Positions 1 to 9,936 of a DNA stretch of 34,452 nt are shown piece after piece. This DNA is from an uncultured Clostridium sp. (lineage in GTDB: Bacteria; Bacillota; Clostridia; Clostridiales; Clostridiaceae). Position 1 is the first letter of the stretch; each line of letters begins with the position of its first letter. The position numbers and the translations under genes were made by a program. The notes under the pieces were generated by a model. The model was not told the DNA's origin. It saw nothing but the letters and a program-made list of their open reading frames with translations, and did not search any database. The DNA lies in contig CAIFEX010000029.1 in NCBI GenBank assembly GCA_903789665.1, positions 1 to 34,452 of the forward strand. The letters are read 5' to 3'.

Positions 1-23
1 TATTTTTTGATATACATTCCTTG

Positions 24-43
24 AGTAATAAAATATTACTTTT
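24..43 (+). terminator. weak AT-rich stem-loop at the window edge
   Basis: AGTAATA and TATTACT form a 7-bp stem with a 3-nt loop, followed by a short T run. It could end a gene lying before the window, but the stem has only one G-C pair, so termination is uncertain. Confidence 0.25.
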
Positions 44-77
44 CATGCGTTTGCCATGCAGCACTAATTGAAATTTA

Positions 78-106
78 TTGATCTTATACAGAATCAGTGA
101 TACAAT
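78..106 (+). promoter_or_regulatory. sigma-A promoter of the rpsF operon
   Basis: TTGATC (78-83) and TACAAT (101-106) are separated by exactly 17 bases. This is a near-consensus housekeeping promoter about 65 bases before the rpsF start, and it would drive rpsF-ssb-rpsR. Confidence 0.7.
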
Positions 107-170
107 AGTAATCTGTAATCCCTGCTGTTAATTTCTACAGCCATTAGTCCAAGGGGAGGAGGTGGAATCA

Positions 171-458
171 ATGAAAAAATACGAAACTATATTTATATTA
201 CATCCGTCTTTAGATGAAGAGGCATTTAAATCAAATGTTGATAAATTTAAGGATGTAATAGAAAAGGGTGGAGGAGTAATAGAAAACGTTGATATCTGGG
301 GCAAGAGAAAACTTGCTTATGAAATAGATAAAATTAACGAAGGATATTATACCTTGATAAATTTCAGTAGCGATTCTAAATTGCCAAAAGAATTGGATAG
401 AATATTTAGAATTACAGACACAGTTATAAGGCACATAATAGTGAAGGATGAAAAATAG
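171..458 (+). CDS. rpsF: 30S ribosomal protein bS6
   Basis: Encodes 95 residues, the usual size for bS6, which binds 16S rRNA together with bS18 in the platform of the small subunit. The protein begins MKKYETIFILHPSLDEE and carries the family segment WGKRKLAYEIDKINEGYY. ATG 171 was chosen because AGGGGAGGAGG at 152-162 sits 8 bases upstream. An in-frame GTG at 162 overlaps that ribosome binding site and is rejected. It is the first gene of the conserved rpsF-ssb-rpsR operon, 12 bases before ssb. Confidence 0.97.
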   Translation: MKKYETIFILHPSLDEEAFKSNVDKFKDVIEKGGGVIENVDIWGKRKLAYEIDKINEGYYTLINFSSDSKLPKELDRIFRITDTVIRHIIVKDEK

Positions 459-470
459 GTGGTGTTTTGA

Positions 471-923
471 TTGAATAAAGTGGTTTTAATTGGAAGATTG
501 ACTAAAGATCCAGAACTTAGATTTACTCCTGGAACGGGTAAAGCGGTTACAACCTTTACTATAGCTGTTGATAGAAGGTTTTCTAGAGATGGACAAAAAG
601 AGGCAGATTTTATTCCGGTTGTTGTATGGGGAAAACAGGCTGAATCTACAGCAAACTATATGAGTAAGGGAAAGCTTATAGGTGTCAGTGGTAGAATCCA
701 GACCAGAAATTATGAAGCTAAAGATGGTACTAGAAGATATGTTACTGAAGTTATTGCAGAGGAAGTTCAATTTCTTGAATGGGGAGATAAAACTGCAAAA
801 AGCTCCTATAGCAATAATAGTAATGAAAATTCAGCGGAAAATTCAAATAAAAACAAAGGTTTTAATGAAGATGTTTATGGAGAGGATATTACACCTGTTG
901 ATGATGGAGATATCCCATTTTAA
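471..923 (+). CDS. ssb: single-stranded DNA-binding protein SSB
   Basis: Encodes 150 residues. Residues 1 to about 105 form the OB fold ([20 protein letters not shown], then WGKQAE and [13 protein letters not shown]). An Asn/Ser-rich flexible linker follows, and the acidic tip DDGDIPF is the SSB tail that recruits replication and repair proteins. The start is TTG 471, five bases after GGTGGTG, and the conserved MNKVV N-terminus supports it. It lies between rpsF and rpsR as in most Firmicutes, where it coats single-stranded DNA at the fork. Confidence 0.97.
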   Translation: MNKVVLIGRLTKDPELRFTPGTGKAVTTFTIAVDRRFSRDGQKEADFIPVVVWGKQAESTANYMSKGKLIGVSGRIQTRNYEAKDGTRRYVTEVIAEEVQFLEWGDKTAKSSYSNNSNENSAENSNKNKGFNEDVYGEDITPVDDGDIPF

Positions 924-944
924 AGGTAAGGAGGTGTTCATTTT

Positions 945-1199
945 ATGGCCAATAGGGAAGGCGGAAGAAGAAATTCTGGAAAGATGAGGAGATCCAAAAG
1001 AAAAGTTTGTGCTTTTTGCATGGATAAAGCTGAAACTATAGATTATAAAGATATAAACAAGTTGAGGAAGTATGTTACAGAAAGAGGGAAAATTCTTCCA
1101 AGGAGGATTTCCGGAAACTGTGCAAAACATCAAAGAGAGCTTACTAAAGCTATAAAAAGAGCTAGAAATATAGCATTACTACCATTTACAACGGAATAA
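945..1199 (+). CDS. rpsR: 30S ribosomal protein bS18
   Basis: Encodes 84 residues and is the bS6 partner on the 30S platform. The C-terminal two thirds is typical: [20 protein letters not shown], then [21 protein letters not shown]. The N-terminus is basic, and two cysteines (CAFC) are retained, a zinc-type variant together with the Cys in GNCAKHQ. AAGGAGGTG precedes ATG 945. It is the last gene of the operon; an intrinsic terminator starts 10 bases after the stop. Confidence 0.97.
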   Translation: MANREGGRRNSGKMRRSKRKVCAFCMDKAETIDYKDINKLRKYVTERGKILPRRISGNCAKHQRELTKAIKRARNIALLPFTTE

Positions 1200-1208
1200 G
1201 TCTTAGAG

Positions 1209-1237
1209 GTGAGGAATTTTTATTCTTCACTTTTTTT
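1209..1237 (+). terminator. intrinsic terminator of rpsF-ssb-rpsR
   Basis: GTGAGGAAT pairs with ATTCTTCAC (9 bp, one G-T wobble) around a 4-nt T loop, followed directly by seven T. Confidence 0.85.
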
Positions 1238-1285
1238 ATATTGAAAATAATAATTCTTTAAATTGCCATTTTAACTTAATATTAT

Positions 1286-1326
1286 ATTCTAACTTATGTA
1301 TAATATTATTATGAATAAGTTAGAAT
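1286..1326. repeat. 12-bp inverted repeat before the mazG-like gene
   Basis: ATTCTAACTTAT (1286-1297) and ATAAGTTAGAAT (1315-1326) are perfect inverted copies. The 17-base spacer begins GTATAAT, so a possible -10 hexamer (1299-1304) lies in the loop. It could be an operator or an mRNA hairpin. No convincing -35 is present at the right distance. Confidence 0.5.
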
Positions 1327-1403
1327 TATAAAAATAGGATTTTGTTATATGTAAAAGTATATAAAGGATCCAAAATCAAATTGGATGATGGGAGAGGGAG
1401 TAA

Positions 1404-1721
1404 ATGGATAAAGAAAATTTTAACATAATGTATAATGTTAAAATAGTAGAGGGTTTAAAAGCGGATCTTTTGTGTATAATAGGTGATTTTTTTAAATTGC
1501 TTACAAAAGGAAGTAATGTAGCAAAGGAATCTGTGCTGGATTGCATTTCCGGGGCAATAATAATATTGTATTTACTTGCGGAAAGATTGGGATATTCACA
1601 CACGGCAGTAGATGAAACCATGAAAAAAAAATTAAAGATTGGTATAATTGAAGAAGACAAAATAGAACTACAGGGAAAGGATTTAACTAAATTATATAAT
1701 CATCTAAAAGAAAAGGATTAA
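1404..1721 (+). CDS. MazG-like family protein
   Basis: Encodes a small, mostly helical protein of 105 residues (DLLCIIGDFFKLLTKGS, then DCISGAIIILYLLAERLGYS). It resembles the MazG-like proteins clostridia carry between rpsR and yybS. Classical MazG NTP pyrophosphatases have clustered EExxE and ExxD metal-binding motifs; I cannot see a full set, so catalysis is doubtful. A purine-rich GGGAGAGGGAG ribosome binding site precedes ATG 1404. The stop overlaps the first possible start of the next gene, suggesting translational coupling. The family call is from recalled context and sequence style, not an alignment. Confidence 0.7.
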   Translation: MDKENFNIMYNVKIVEGLKADLLCIIGDFFKLLTKGSNVAKESVLDCISGAIIILYLLAERLGYSHTAVDETMKKKLKIGIIEEDKIELQGKDLTKLYNHLKEKD

Positions 1722-1732
1722 TGGAGGTAAAA

Positions 1733-2722
1733 ATGCAAAAAAGTACATATGATACAAAGGCTCTTATTGAAGGTAGTTTGACTACGGCAATTACAGTAGT
1801 TATGATGCTTATAAATGTATATGTACCCGTATTTTCTATATTTGCTAATTTCATTTTGCCAATACCTATAACTCTGCTTTATATTAAGCAGAATTACAAG
1901 GTCACTTTGATTTCTGTTATAGCAAGTGGGATACTGATGTCAATATTTTATAATCCCATATTTGCATTATCTTTGATAATACTGACAGGACTTACAGGAA
2001 TGACTCTTGGGTATTGCATAAAAAATAAAATGAAATTTAGTACTACTATGGTATTTTTGTCCATAGCAATGGCAGTGGGAATAATCTTTTATTTTACTGT
2101 ATATATAATGTTTATAAGCAAAGGAGGAATATATGGATTTGTCAATAAAATAGTAGAGGATTTTAAGCAATCTATGGATTTAAGCAAAAATATGTATGAG
2201 AAGGCCGGTGTATCAAGTAATCAGCTTTCTTCTATGGAAAGTATGCTCAAGATATTTACACCAGAGTATATTATGAAACTTATTCCTGCAGTAATAATAA
2301 TTATGTCATTTACCTTATCTTATTTGAATTATATTATAACCAGATCCATACTTAAAAAATTAAAATATCAGATGAATGAAAGTAAGCCTTTGGGCCAATG
2401 GTATATGAATACCAGAGTGGGAACATTAGTCGGACTGATACTTGTCATCGGCATATTATTTAATAGAAGAAATATGGCGGCAGGACAATATCTGGTTGCC
2501 TCTTCTAAGATCATTTTGGAACTTATTTTTTTTATAGATGGAATAGCATTATTGACATATTATTTATTGAAAAAATTTAAAATATCTAAAAAAATTATTG
2601 CTGTCATTATAATATTAACAGCTTTATCTAGCTTATCATTATTTTATGTTCTAGCAGGATTTATAGATATGATATTTGATTTTAGAAAACTTGACCCTTA
2701 TAGAAAATCAGGAAAAAAATAA
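1733..2722 (+). CDS. YybS/DUF2232-family membrane protein
   Basis: Encodes 329 residues, a very hydrophobic polytopic protein with about eight membrane segments. The first is around residues 10-35 ([20 protein letters not shown]), and the last runs through [20 protein letters not shown] near the C-terminus. It matches the YybS (DUF2232) family that sits next to gdpP and rplI in Firmicutes; its function is unknown. ATG 1733 is preferred because GGAGG at 1723-1727 is five bases upstream. The alternative ATG 1721 overlaps the previous stop and has only a weak site. It is cotranscribed with gdpP, which starts 16 bases later. Confidence 0.85.
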   Translation: MQKSTYDTKALIEGSLTTAITVVMMLINVYVPVFSIFANFILPIPITLLYIKQNYKVTLISVIASGILMSIFYNPIFALSLIILTGLTGMTLGYCIKNKMKFSTTMVFLSIAMAVGIIFYFTVYIMFISKGGIYGFVNKIVEDFKQSMDLSKNMYEKAGVSSNQLSSMESMLKIFTPEYIMKLIPAVIIIMSFTLSYLNYIITRSILKKLKYQMNESKPLGQWYMNTRVGTLVGLILVIGILFNRRNMAAGQYLVASSKIILELIFFIDGIALLTYYLLKKFKISKKIIAVIIILTALSSLSLFYVLAGFIDMIFDFRKLDPYRKSGKK

Positions 2723-2738
2723 CTGGGGGTTTATTTTA

Positions 2739-4727
2739 ATGGATAATAAGTATAATTACTTTACAAGTAATAATAAGGTATATATGATAATAATTGCAGT
2801 ACTTATTTTAATGTTAATATTATATGAAGATAAAAAGATTATAGGTATTATAGCTGTTTGTTTATATATATTTCTTATAATTTACAATATAAAAAATACA
2901 AGATCAAGGAAAAACAAGTGGAAAAAGTTTATAGAGAATTTTTCCTCAAAACTTGATATGGCTACCAGAAGTACTATCGTAAAATTGCCATTTCCTCTTG
3001 TTATAATAAAGATGACCGGTGATGTCCTTTGGTATAATCAAAACTTTTCGCTTATATTGAAGGGTAAAGACATATTGGGCCAGAATATTAAAAATATAGC
3101 TGGAGACTTTAATGTAAAACAAGCTGCAAATGGGAAGGAAAATATATTTAGGTACATAAAAATCAATGATAAACACTATGATATATATTCTAACATAGTG
3201 GCAACTTCTGAAGATTTTAAAGATAGAGTTATGATATTGTATTTTTATGATGTAACGAATTCGTATAATATTATGACTTCTATAAATGCAAATAAAGAGA
3301 CAGTAATGCTTATGGAAGTGGATAATTTTGACGATGTAATAAAAACCATGGAGGAAGATGATAGACCTCTTATAATAGCTGAAATAGAAAGAACCATAAA
3401 TATGTATGCCCAGCGTTTGAAATCCATGGTGAGAAAATATGAGTCGAACAAATATGTATTTTGTGTTCAGAATAAATATATAGAAAATGAAATGAAAAAT
3501 AAATTTGAAATACTTGACAACGTCAGAGAAATAAACATGGGAAATAAACTTTCCGTGACGCTCAGTATTGGTGTTGGAAGAGGTGGAGAGAACCCGCAGG
3601 AAAATGAAAAGTATGCGGTATCAGCTAAAGAGCTGGCACTCGGAAGAGGTGGGGATCAAGCAGTAGTAAAGACTGGGGATAAATTATTATTTTACGGTGG
3701 TAAGACTAAAGAAGTTGAAAAAAGGACTAAAGTGAAAGCTAGGGTAATAGCACAGGCACTTGTAGATATAATAAAAGATAGCAGTAATGTGTTTATAATG
3801 GGTCATGTCAATCCTGACATAGATTGTCTAGGTTCTTCAGTAGGACTTCATAGTGTGATAGCTCAATTGGGTAAGAAATGTTTCATAGTATTGGACAATG
3901 TCAATGAAAGTATAAGGCCTATACTTTGTGAAATAAAAAAAGAAAAAGAGTATCAAGATGTTTTTTTACATAGTCAGAATTGTAAGGATGAGATAAATGG
4001 GAATAGTCTTCTTATAATAGTGGATGTTTACAGTGAAGGATATGTACAAAATATGGATTTAGTAAAAAAATTTAATAGAAAGGCTGTAATTGACCATCAC
4101 AGGAAACCACCGGATTTTATTGAAGATTCTATTTTAAATTATATTGAACCCTATGCTTCCTCTACTTCTGAACTTATTACCGAGATGATACCTTATATGG
4201 TGGAAAACCCTAAAATAAAAACTATAGAAGCAGAAGCCCTACTCGCAGGGATATGTGTTGATACGAAAAATTTTTATTTTAAAACTGGTGTAAGGACTTT
4301 TGAAGCTGCATCCTTTTTAAGAAGATTGGGAGCAGATACTATAGATGTGAAAAAATTTTTTTCAAATGATTTAAGCACTTATCTAAAAAAAGCCGAGATT
4401 ATAAAGTCGGCGAAAATATGTAATAACATTGCCATAGCAGTATGTCCTGAAAAAATGGGAAATATATTGCTAGCTGCCAAAGCGGCAGATGAACTGCTAA
4501 ATATTACTGGTATTCAAGCCTCCTTTGTTTTTGTTAAAATAAGAGATGAAGTTTATATAAGTGGAAGATCCTTGGGCGATATAAATGTACAGCTTATACT
4601 TGAAGCTTTGGGAGGCGGGGGGCATATGACTATGGCTGGGGCAAAGCTAAAAAATGTGACTGTGGATGAGGCACTGGAAAAATTAAAAATTGTTATAAAA
4701 AAATACTTTGAGGAGAGTGAAGATTAA
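2739..4727 (+). CDS. gdpP: cyclic di-AMP phosphodiesterase GdpP (DHH/DHHA1)
   Basis: Encodes 662 residues, typical of GdpP/YybT, which hydrolyses c-di-AMP to pApA at the membrane. Two N-terminal membrane segments (about 14-55) are followed by a PAS-like region ([19 protein letters not shown]) and a degenerate GGDEF region ending [13 protein letters not shown], where the catalytic GGDEF motif is absent as usual for GdpP. The C-terminal DHH domain has NPDID (D360, D362), DHH (452-454) and the DHHA1 motif GGGGHM (His629). ATG 2739 follows CTGGGGG; an upstream in-frame start inside yybS is rejected. rplI begins on the base after the stop. Confidence 0.95.
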   Translation: MDNKYNYFTSNNKVYMIIIAVLILMLILYEDKKIIGIIAVCLYIFLIIYNIKNTRSRKNKWKKFIENFSSKLDMATRSTIVKLPFPLVIIKMTGDVLWYNQNFSLILKGKDILGQNIKNIAGDFNVKQAANGKENIFRYIKINDKHYDIYSNIVATSEDFKDRVMILYFYDVTNSYNIMTSINANKETVMLMEVDNFDDVIKTMEEDDRPLIIAEIERTINMYAQRLKSMVRKYESNKYVFCVQNKYIENEMKNKFEILDNVREINMGNKLSVTLSIGVGRGGENPQENEKYAVSAKELALGRGGDQAVVKTGDKLLFYGGKTKEVEKRTKVKARVIAQALVDIIKDSSNVFIMGHVNPDIDCLGSSVGLHSVIAQLGKKCFIVLDNVNESIRPILCEIKKEKEYQDVFLHSQNCKDEINGNSLLIIVDVYSEGYVQNMDLVKKFNRKAVIDHHRKPPDFIEDSILNYIEPYASSTSELITEMIPYMVENPKIKTIEAEALLAGICVDTKNFYFKTGVRTFEAASFLRRLGADTIDVKKFFSNDLSTYLKKAEIIKSAKICNNIAIAVCPEKMGNILLAAKAADELLNITGIQASFVFVKIRDEVYISGRSLGDINVQLILEALGGGGHMTMAGAKLKNVTVDEALEKLKIVIKKYFEESED

Positions 4728-5171
4728 ATGAAAGTTATATTACTGAAAAATGTAAAATCCTTAGGTAAAAAGGGGGAAGTGGTAAAAACTTCAGATGGAT
4801 ACGCTAGAAATTATTTAATACCTAGAGGATTTGCTGAGGAGGCAAATGATGTAAATCTTCATATATGGAATAATAGAAAAGAAGCAGAAAGAAAACAAAA
4901 AATTTCAGAAATAGAAAAGGCACAGAAGCTTGCAGAAAACTTAAGGGGAAAAGAAATAAAACTTGATGTAAAATCAGGGGAAAATGGAAGACTGTTTGGT
5001 TCGATAACGGGTAAAGATATCTCGGATGAACTCAAAAGGAAATTCAATGTAAATGTAGATAAGAAAAAAATATTGGTAAACAATATAAGACAGCTTGGCA
5101 TATATTATGTCGAGATTAAATTGTATCCTGAAATATCTACCAAAATAAAAGTTGTCATTGATGAAAAGTAA
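4728..5171 (+). CDS. rplI: 50S ribosomal protein bL9
   Basis: Encodes 147 residues, the standard bL9 length. The N-terminal RNA-binding domain shows the signature [21 protein letters not shown] long charged connecting helix (about 50-75) leads to the C-terminal domain ([13 protein letters not shown]). The start is immediately after the gdpP stop, and the ribosome binding site GAGGAGAG lies inside the gdpP end, so translation is coupled. Confidence 0.97.
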   Translation: MKVILLKNVKSLGKKGEVVKTSDGYARNYLIPRGFAEEANDVNLHIWNNRKEAERKQKISEIEKAQKLAENLRGKEIKLDVKSGENGRLFGSITGKDISDELKRKFNVNVDKKKILVNNIRQLGIYYVEIKLYPEISTKIKVVIDEK

Positions 5172-5183
5172 GGAGGAAAATTT

Positions 5184-7082
5184 GTGAAGCTGCAATTTGT
5201 AGATGGATTAAATAAAAAATCTAATAATTCTGTACCGTTGGATTCTCAAGTAAATGTTTTGAACAATTTATTAAAGAAAATGATGGATAAGGGTACTATA
5301 AAATCTAGAATAACAAAATATAAACTTGAAAACTATGTGAATAGTAAAAATGTATTGGAAAGACTATATGCCTTAAATAAAATAGTGAGCGATGGAAAAG
5401 GCCTGGAAATTATACCTGATGAATCAGAGGCACAGAATGCTTTAGAGAATACTAATAATTGGATTGCAGAAATTTTGGCGGAGAGATATGTTAAAAATAG
5501 TATTGAAAAAGAAGTGGAAAAAAATCTTATAGAACGCCAAGATAAATATATGGATGATATAAGACTTAATATTATAAAAAAGCAAAAGGGCTGTGAAAAT
5601 GCAAAAACTTTAAAAAAATATGCGGAGCTTGAAATAATGGATTCCAAAACTTTCGGGAAAAATATACAGGAACTTTTGAGGCCTGAAAATTTTAAAGAGA
5701 TTGTAGGCCAGGAAAGGGCTATAAAATCGATGATTTCAAAAATTGCATCACCGTATCCGCAGCATATAATTTTATACGGACCTCCAGGAGTGGGTAAAAC
5801 TACAGCTGCCAGAATTGCACTTGAAGAAGCTAAAAAACTTAAATTCACTCCATTTGGCAGTGATGCCAAATTTGTAGAAGTAGATGGAAGCACATTGAGA
5901 TGGGACCCGAGAGAAATTACAGATCCTCTTCTGGGTTCTGTGCATGATCCTATTTATCAGGGAACAAAGAGGGATTTAGCAGAGACTGGAATACCGGAAC
6001 CGAAATTGGGACTTGTTACAGAAGCACATGGAGGAGTACTTTTTATTGATGAGATAGGTGAGCTGGATGAAATGCTTCAGAACAAACTTCTAAAAGTACT
6101 GGAAGATAAAAGAGTTCAGTTTTCATCTTCATATTATGATCCTGATGATGAAAATATCCCGAAATATATAAGATATTTATTTAAAAAAGGGGCTCCGGCA
6201 AATTTTTTACTTATAGGGGCTACTACACGGGATCCAAGTGAAATAAATCCTGCTCTTAGATCCAGGTGTACGGAAGTTTATTTTGAACCGCTTTCTACTA
6301 GAAGTATACAAAAAATAGTGGAAAATGCAGCTGAAAGACTTCATATAGAAATTGAAGATGGAGTATCCCAACTAATAAGTAAATATACTATAGAGGGAAG
6401 AAAAGCCGTTAACATATTATCCGATGCTTATGGGTACGCACTTTATAGCAATAAAATTGACAATTTAGGAGATAGGGTCTATATTTCAGTTAAAGATTTG
6501 CAGAGGATCATATCCATAAGTAGACTTGTACCATTTGAGGAAACTATTCCAAAAAGAAAATATGAAGTAGGACATATTTATGGACTAGGTGTATTGGGCT
6601 ATATTGGCTCTACTGTAGAAATAGAGTCAGTAGTGTTTAAAGCCAAGGAGAGTGGAAAGGGAGTTGTAAGATTCAATGATACGGCAGGCAGCATGGCTAA
6701 AGATTCGGTGTTTAATGCAGCTTCAGTTATAAGAAAGATTACTGATAAAGATATAGGCGATTATGATATCCATGTGAATGTAATAGGAGGAGGGAAAATA
6801 GACGGACCTTCAGCAGGAGCTGCTATTACGGTATGTATAATAAGTGCCCTTTTAAATAAACCTTTAAGACAGGATATAGCTGTAACGGGGGAAATTTCTT
6901 TAAGAGGTAACATTAAACCCGTAGGCGGTATTTTTGAAAAAATTTATGGGGCAAAGAGAAAGGGAATAAAGACCGTGTTGATACCTGAAGAAAATTTAAG
7001 AGATCTATCTAATAGTGTAGAGGATGTTGAAATACGCTCTATATCCAATGTTGAAGAACTTATGGATATGGTCTTTAAGTAG
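5184..7082 (+). CDS. lonC: LonC-type ATP-dependent serine protease
   Basis: Encodes 632 residues. It lacks the large N-terminal substrate domain of LonA and instead has a short coiled, charged N-terminus (about 1-165). The AAA+ module has Walker A GPPGVGKTTA (about 199-208) and Walker B GVLFIDEIGEL (about 284-294). The Lon protease domain has the catalytic Ser543 in GPSAGAA and Lys586 in EKIYGAKRKG, 43 residues apart as in E. coli Lon. GTG 5184 follows AAGGAGG by seven bases. It degrades unfolded or regulatory proteins; the specific substrates are unknown. The rplI-lonC-dnaB order is a clostridial trait. Confidence 0.92.
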   Translation: MKLQFVDGLNKKSNNSVPLDSQVNVLNNLLKKMMDKGTIKSRITKYKLENYVNSKNVLERLYALNKIVSDGKGLEIIPDESEAQNALENTNNWIAEILAERYVKNSIEKEVEKNLIERQDKYMDDIRLNIIKKQKGCENAKTLKKYAELEIMDSKTFGKNIQELLRPENFKEIVGQERAIKSMISKIASPYPQHIILYGPPGVGKTTAARIALEEAKKLKFTPFGSDAKFVEVDGSTLRWDPREITDPLLGSVHDPIYQGTKRDLAETGIPEPKLGLVTEAHGGVLFIDEIGELDEMLQNKLLKVLEDKRVQFSSSYYDPDDENIPKYIRYLFKKGAPANFLLIGATTRDPSEINPALRSRCTEVYFEPLSTRSIQKIVENAAERLHIEIEDGVSQLISKYTIEGRKAVNILSDAYGYALYSNKIDNLGDRVYISVKDLQRIISISRLVPFEETIPKRKYEVGHIYGLGVLGYIGSTVEIESVVFKAKESGKGVVRFNDTAGSMAKDSVFNAASVIRKITDKDIGDYDIHVNVIGGGKIDGPSAGAAITVCIISALLNKPLRQDIAVTGEISLRGNIKPVGGIFEKIYGAKRKGIKTVLIPEENLRDLSNSVEDVEIRSISNVEELMDMVFK

Positions 7083-7140
7083 GTATTATAAATCTTAGTA
7101 AATTTTGTTGACTATTGAAAACCTTAGGAGTGAAGTTCCC

Positions 7141-8475
7141 ATGGATGTACCTTTTAGAAATATACCTCATAATATAGAGGCCGAGCAGAGTATAATTGGT
7201 TCAATGCTTATTGATAAAAACGCTATAGTTGAATCAATGCAGGTTTTAAAAGCTGAAGATTTTTATAAAGATTCTCATAAAGTTATATTTGAATCCATAC
7301 TTGATCTGTACAAGAAAGATGTTGCCGTAGATATTATAACGTTGACTGAGGATTTAAAATCAAAATCCAAACTTGAAGCTGCCGGCGGAGTAACTTATAT
7401 AAGTGAATTGAGCGGCTCTGTCGTGTCTACAGCAAATTTACAATCTTATATAAAAATTATAAAAGATAAATCCACCCTCAGAAAACTTATCAGAGCCTCT
7501 ACAAAAATAATTGAGGAATGCTATAATAATCAAAATGATGTAGAAAAAAACATCGATATGGCTGAAAAGTCCATATTTGATCTATCGAGGGATATGAAAG
7601 CATCAGATTTTGAACCCATGAATGTAGTACTTGAAAGAGGATTTTTGGAAATAGAAAGATTATTTAACAATAAGGGAGAAACTACAGGGATAGCTTCAGG
7701 ATTCAGAGAATTAGATGCAAAGACTTCTGGATTTCAAAAGGGGGATATGGTTTTAGTGGCAGCAAGACCTTCCATGGGTAAAACGACTTTTGCACTTAAT
7801 ATAGCAGAATATGCAGCTTTAAGGGAGGGGAAAAAGGTGGCCGTATTTTCCCTTGAAATGTCAAAGGAACAATTGGCATATAAATTGTTGTGTTCAGAAG
7901 CTCATATAGATATGTTAAAGCTTAGAACCGGAAACCTGGAAGATAAGGACTGGGAAAATATTGCCAGAGCTTCAGGACCATTAGCTGCTTCGAAAATCTT
8001 TATAGATGATACGGCAGGAATATCGATTATGGAAATGAGATCTAAATGCAGAAGGCTCAAAATGGAAGAGGGTATAGATATTATAATCGTGGATTATCTT
8101 CAACTCATGAGCGGAGGAAAAAGTTCGGAAAATAGACAGCAGGAAGTATCGGAGATATCAAGATCCATAAAGGCACTTGCCAAAGAAATGCAGTGCCCTG
8201 TTATTGCCGTATCTCAATTGTCGCGTGCTCCGGAGGCGAGGACAGATCATAGGCCTATGCTTTCCGATTTGAGAGAATCCGGTTCTATAGAACAAGATGC
8301 AGATATAGTTATGTTTTTATATAGAGATGAATACTACAATAAAGAAACGGAGGACAAAAATATAGCAGAATGTATTATTGCCAAACAGAGAAATGGCCCT
8401 ACAGGTACAATAAAACTGGCATGGATGGGTCAATTCAGCAAGTTTGGAAATCTCGATGTGATTCATCAGGAATGA
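7141..8475 (+). CDS. dnaB: replicative DNA helicase DnaB
   Basis: Encodes 444 residues, normal for DnaB, the hexameric 5'-3' helicase of the replisome. The N-terminal domain (PHNIEAEQSIIGSMLIDKNA) is followed by the RecA-like domain with Walker A ARPSMGKTT (Lys214), Walker B IIIVDYLQLMSGG and the DnaB motif SDLRESGSIEQDADIV. ATG 7141 was selected because AGGAG (7126-7130) lies ten bases upstream and MDVPFRNIPHNIEAEQ is the conserved start. In-frame TTG codons at 7105 and 7108 lack a site. No intein is present. Confidence 0.97.
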   Translation: MDVPFRNIPHNIEAEQSIIGSMLIDKNAIVESMQVLKAEDFYKDSHKVIFESILDLYKKDVAVDIITLTEDLKSKSKLEAAGGVTYISELSGSVVSTANLQSYIKIIKDKSTLRKLIRASTKIIEECYNNQNDVEKNIDMAEKSIFDLSRDMKASDFEPMNVVLERGFLEIERLFNNKGETTGIASGFRELDAKTSGFQKGDMVLVAARPSMGKTTFALNIAEYAALREGKKVAVFSLEMSKEQLAYKLLCSEAHIDMLKLRTGNLEDKDWENIARASGPLAASKIFIDDTAGISIMEMRSKCRRLKMEEGIDIIIVDYLQLMSGGKSSENRQQEVSEISRSIKALAKEMQCPVIAVSQLSRAPEARTDHRPMLSDLRESGSIEQDADIVMFLYRDEYYNKETEDKNIAECIIAKQRNGPTGTIKLAWMGQFSKFGNLDVIHQE

Positions 8476-8493
8476 TTTAATAAAACTTATTTG

Positions 8494-8531
8494 ATCAAGT
8501 GAATTTCATCTAGAACTGGAATTCACTTGAT
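8494..8531 (+). terminator. stem-loop after dnaB
   Basis: ATCAAGTGAATT (8494-8505) and AATTCACTTGAT (8520-8531) form a perfect 12-bp stem with a 14-nt loop. Only a short TGTTT follows, so this is a likely but not strong terminator of the dnaB transcript. Confidence 0.6.
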
Positions 8532-8580
8532 TGTTTCAGCAATATTTGTAGAAATAATATTGCAATAAAGTAAATTGTAT

Positions 8581-8609
8581 TTGATTATAGTTGTGATTTG
8601 TATTAAAAT
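8581..8609 (+). promoter_or_regulatory. promoter of tRNA-Thr
   Basis: TTGATT (8581-8586), a 17-base spacer and TAAAAT (8604-8609) end 14 bases before the mature tRNA 5' end, a sensible position for a stand-alone tRNA gene. Confidence 0.6.
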
Positions 8610-8623
8610 AGTATTGTGTTTTT

Positions 8624-8699
<76 letters not shown>

Positions 8700-8750
8700 A
8701 AAGAGGATATATGAAGAATTTGCAGGCATTTTGAAATATTGAAATGCGAA

Positions 8751-8804
8751 AATCACTCACTTGTTTACTACTTAAAGTATGGTAAATGAGTGAGTGATTT
8801 TTTT
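8751..8804 (+). terminator. terminator of the tRNA-Thr unit
   Basis: AATCACTCACT pairs with AGTGAGTGATT (8789-8799), extended by TTTAC/GTAAA after a small internal loop, and ends in a run of seven T. Confidence 0.85.
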
Positions 8805-8893
8805 ACATAAATTTACCTGATTATAAAATATATTCTGATAGATAGGTATATAATTAATTTAAAAGATTTTAATGGGGAGATGATGTTTGCTAT

Positions 8894-9936
8894 ATATACA
8901 AGAAAGGAATAAAAACAATTATTGGGATTACATTTATGTCTTTGATTCTAACTACAGCTTTATCAGGTGGATCAGTTAAAGCAGCTCAAGGGAGGATAAC
9001 CAGAGTAGGTGGTGCTAATAGTATGCAACAGCCGCACAGGTTGCAATGACAAATTGGCCTGATGGGAGTGATGATGTAGTGTTAATATCTGGAGAACAAT
9101 ATGCAGATGCAGTCAGTGCTTCAGCATTAGCCAAGAAATTGGGTGCAGCAATACTTTTGACTACACCTGACACACTGAGCCCAGATGCTAAGAAGGCACT
9201 TGATACATTGAAATCTAAGAACGTATATATTATTGGTGGAATGGCTTCAATTTCTCAAAACATAAGAAATGATCTTAAAGATAATTATACTCTGGCAGAA
9301 TTAGGTGGAACTACAAGATACGAGACAAATGCTAAGGTAGCTGATGAACTGGTTAAATTGGGAGTTGACCCCAGTAATGTAATGGTTGTAGGAGGGGAAG
9401 GGTTCTCGGATGCCATTTCAGTAGCACCAGTAGCAGCTGCGAAAGGACAGATATTGTTACTGGTAAGCAACGACCAGTCTGCAACTCAACCGGTAATTGA
9501 TTTTATAAGAGAAAATAATTCAGATGCAACAATTGTGGGAACTAAGAATGTAATAAATGATTATACTTATGACGCTCTTAGGGGAAATTCAAGGGTAAGT
9601 GGTGGATCAACCAGATTTGATACTAACCTGAAAGTATTGAATTATTTCAAAAATGATTTGAAATCTGATAATAAAATGTATATTGCAAATGCCAGCCCAG
9701 CAAATTCGGATGATATGTTTGCGGATGCACTGGTAGCTTCAGCTGTAGCTGGGAAGTATTCAGCACCACTTGTATTAGTCGATAGTGACAATTCTACAGC
9801 AACTTCCAATGCTATAAAATATATTAAAGATAATGCTACAACAAATACCGATTTACAGCTAATCGGCGGAACAGGTATTGTTTCACAGGATATTGAAGAA
9901 AGAATTAATGATTTATTTATGATATTTTACAAATGA
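8894..9936 (+). pseudogene. cell wall-binding repeat 2 (CWB2) surface protein, frameshifted
   Basis: The intact part (9046-9936) has CWB2 hallmarks: ISGEQYADAVSASALAKKLG, then GGTTRYETNAKVADELVKLG and GGSTRFDTNLKVL, i.e. three repeats that anchor proteins to the cell wall polymer. Its natural N-terminus is upstream in another frame: a signal peptide (KKGIKTIIG, then MSLILTTALSGGSVKAA) followed by RITRVGGAN. At 9020-9021 the Arg codon expected in the repeat motif has only two bases (AG). Skipping to the next frame at 9022 restores YATAAQVAMT, so one base is missing. The signal-peptide frame also has no standard start before ATG 8936: ATA stands at 8894, a suitable distance after GGGGAG. Either two lesions or a sequencing error plus an odd start would explain this. 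No catalytic domain is attached. Confidence 0.85.

Noticed and set aside
3500-3680. Possible diguanylate cyclase activity from the GGDEF-like region of GdpP
   Set aside because: The GGDEF catalytic motif is not present (GRGGDQAVV instead); this degeneracy is normal for GdpP proteins.
1-8475. Possible unusual system in the rpsF-dnaB block
   Set aside because: Gene content and order are ordinary for clostridia; all proteins have standard lengths and motifs.
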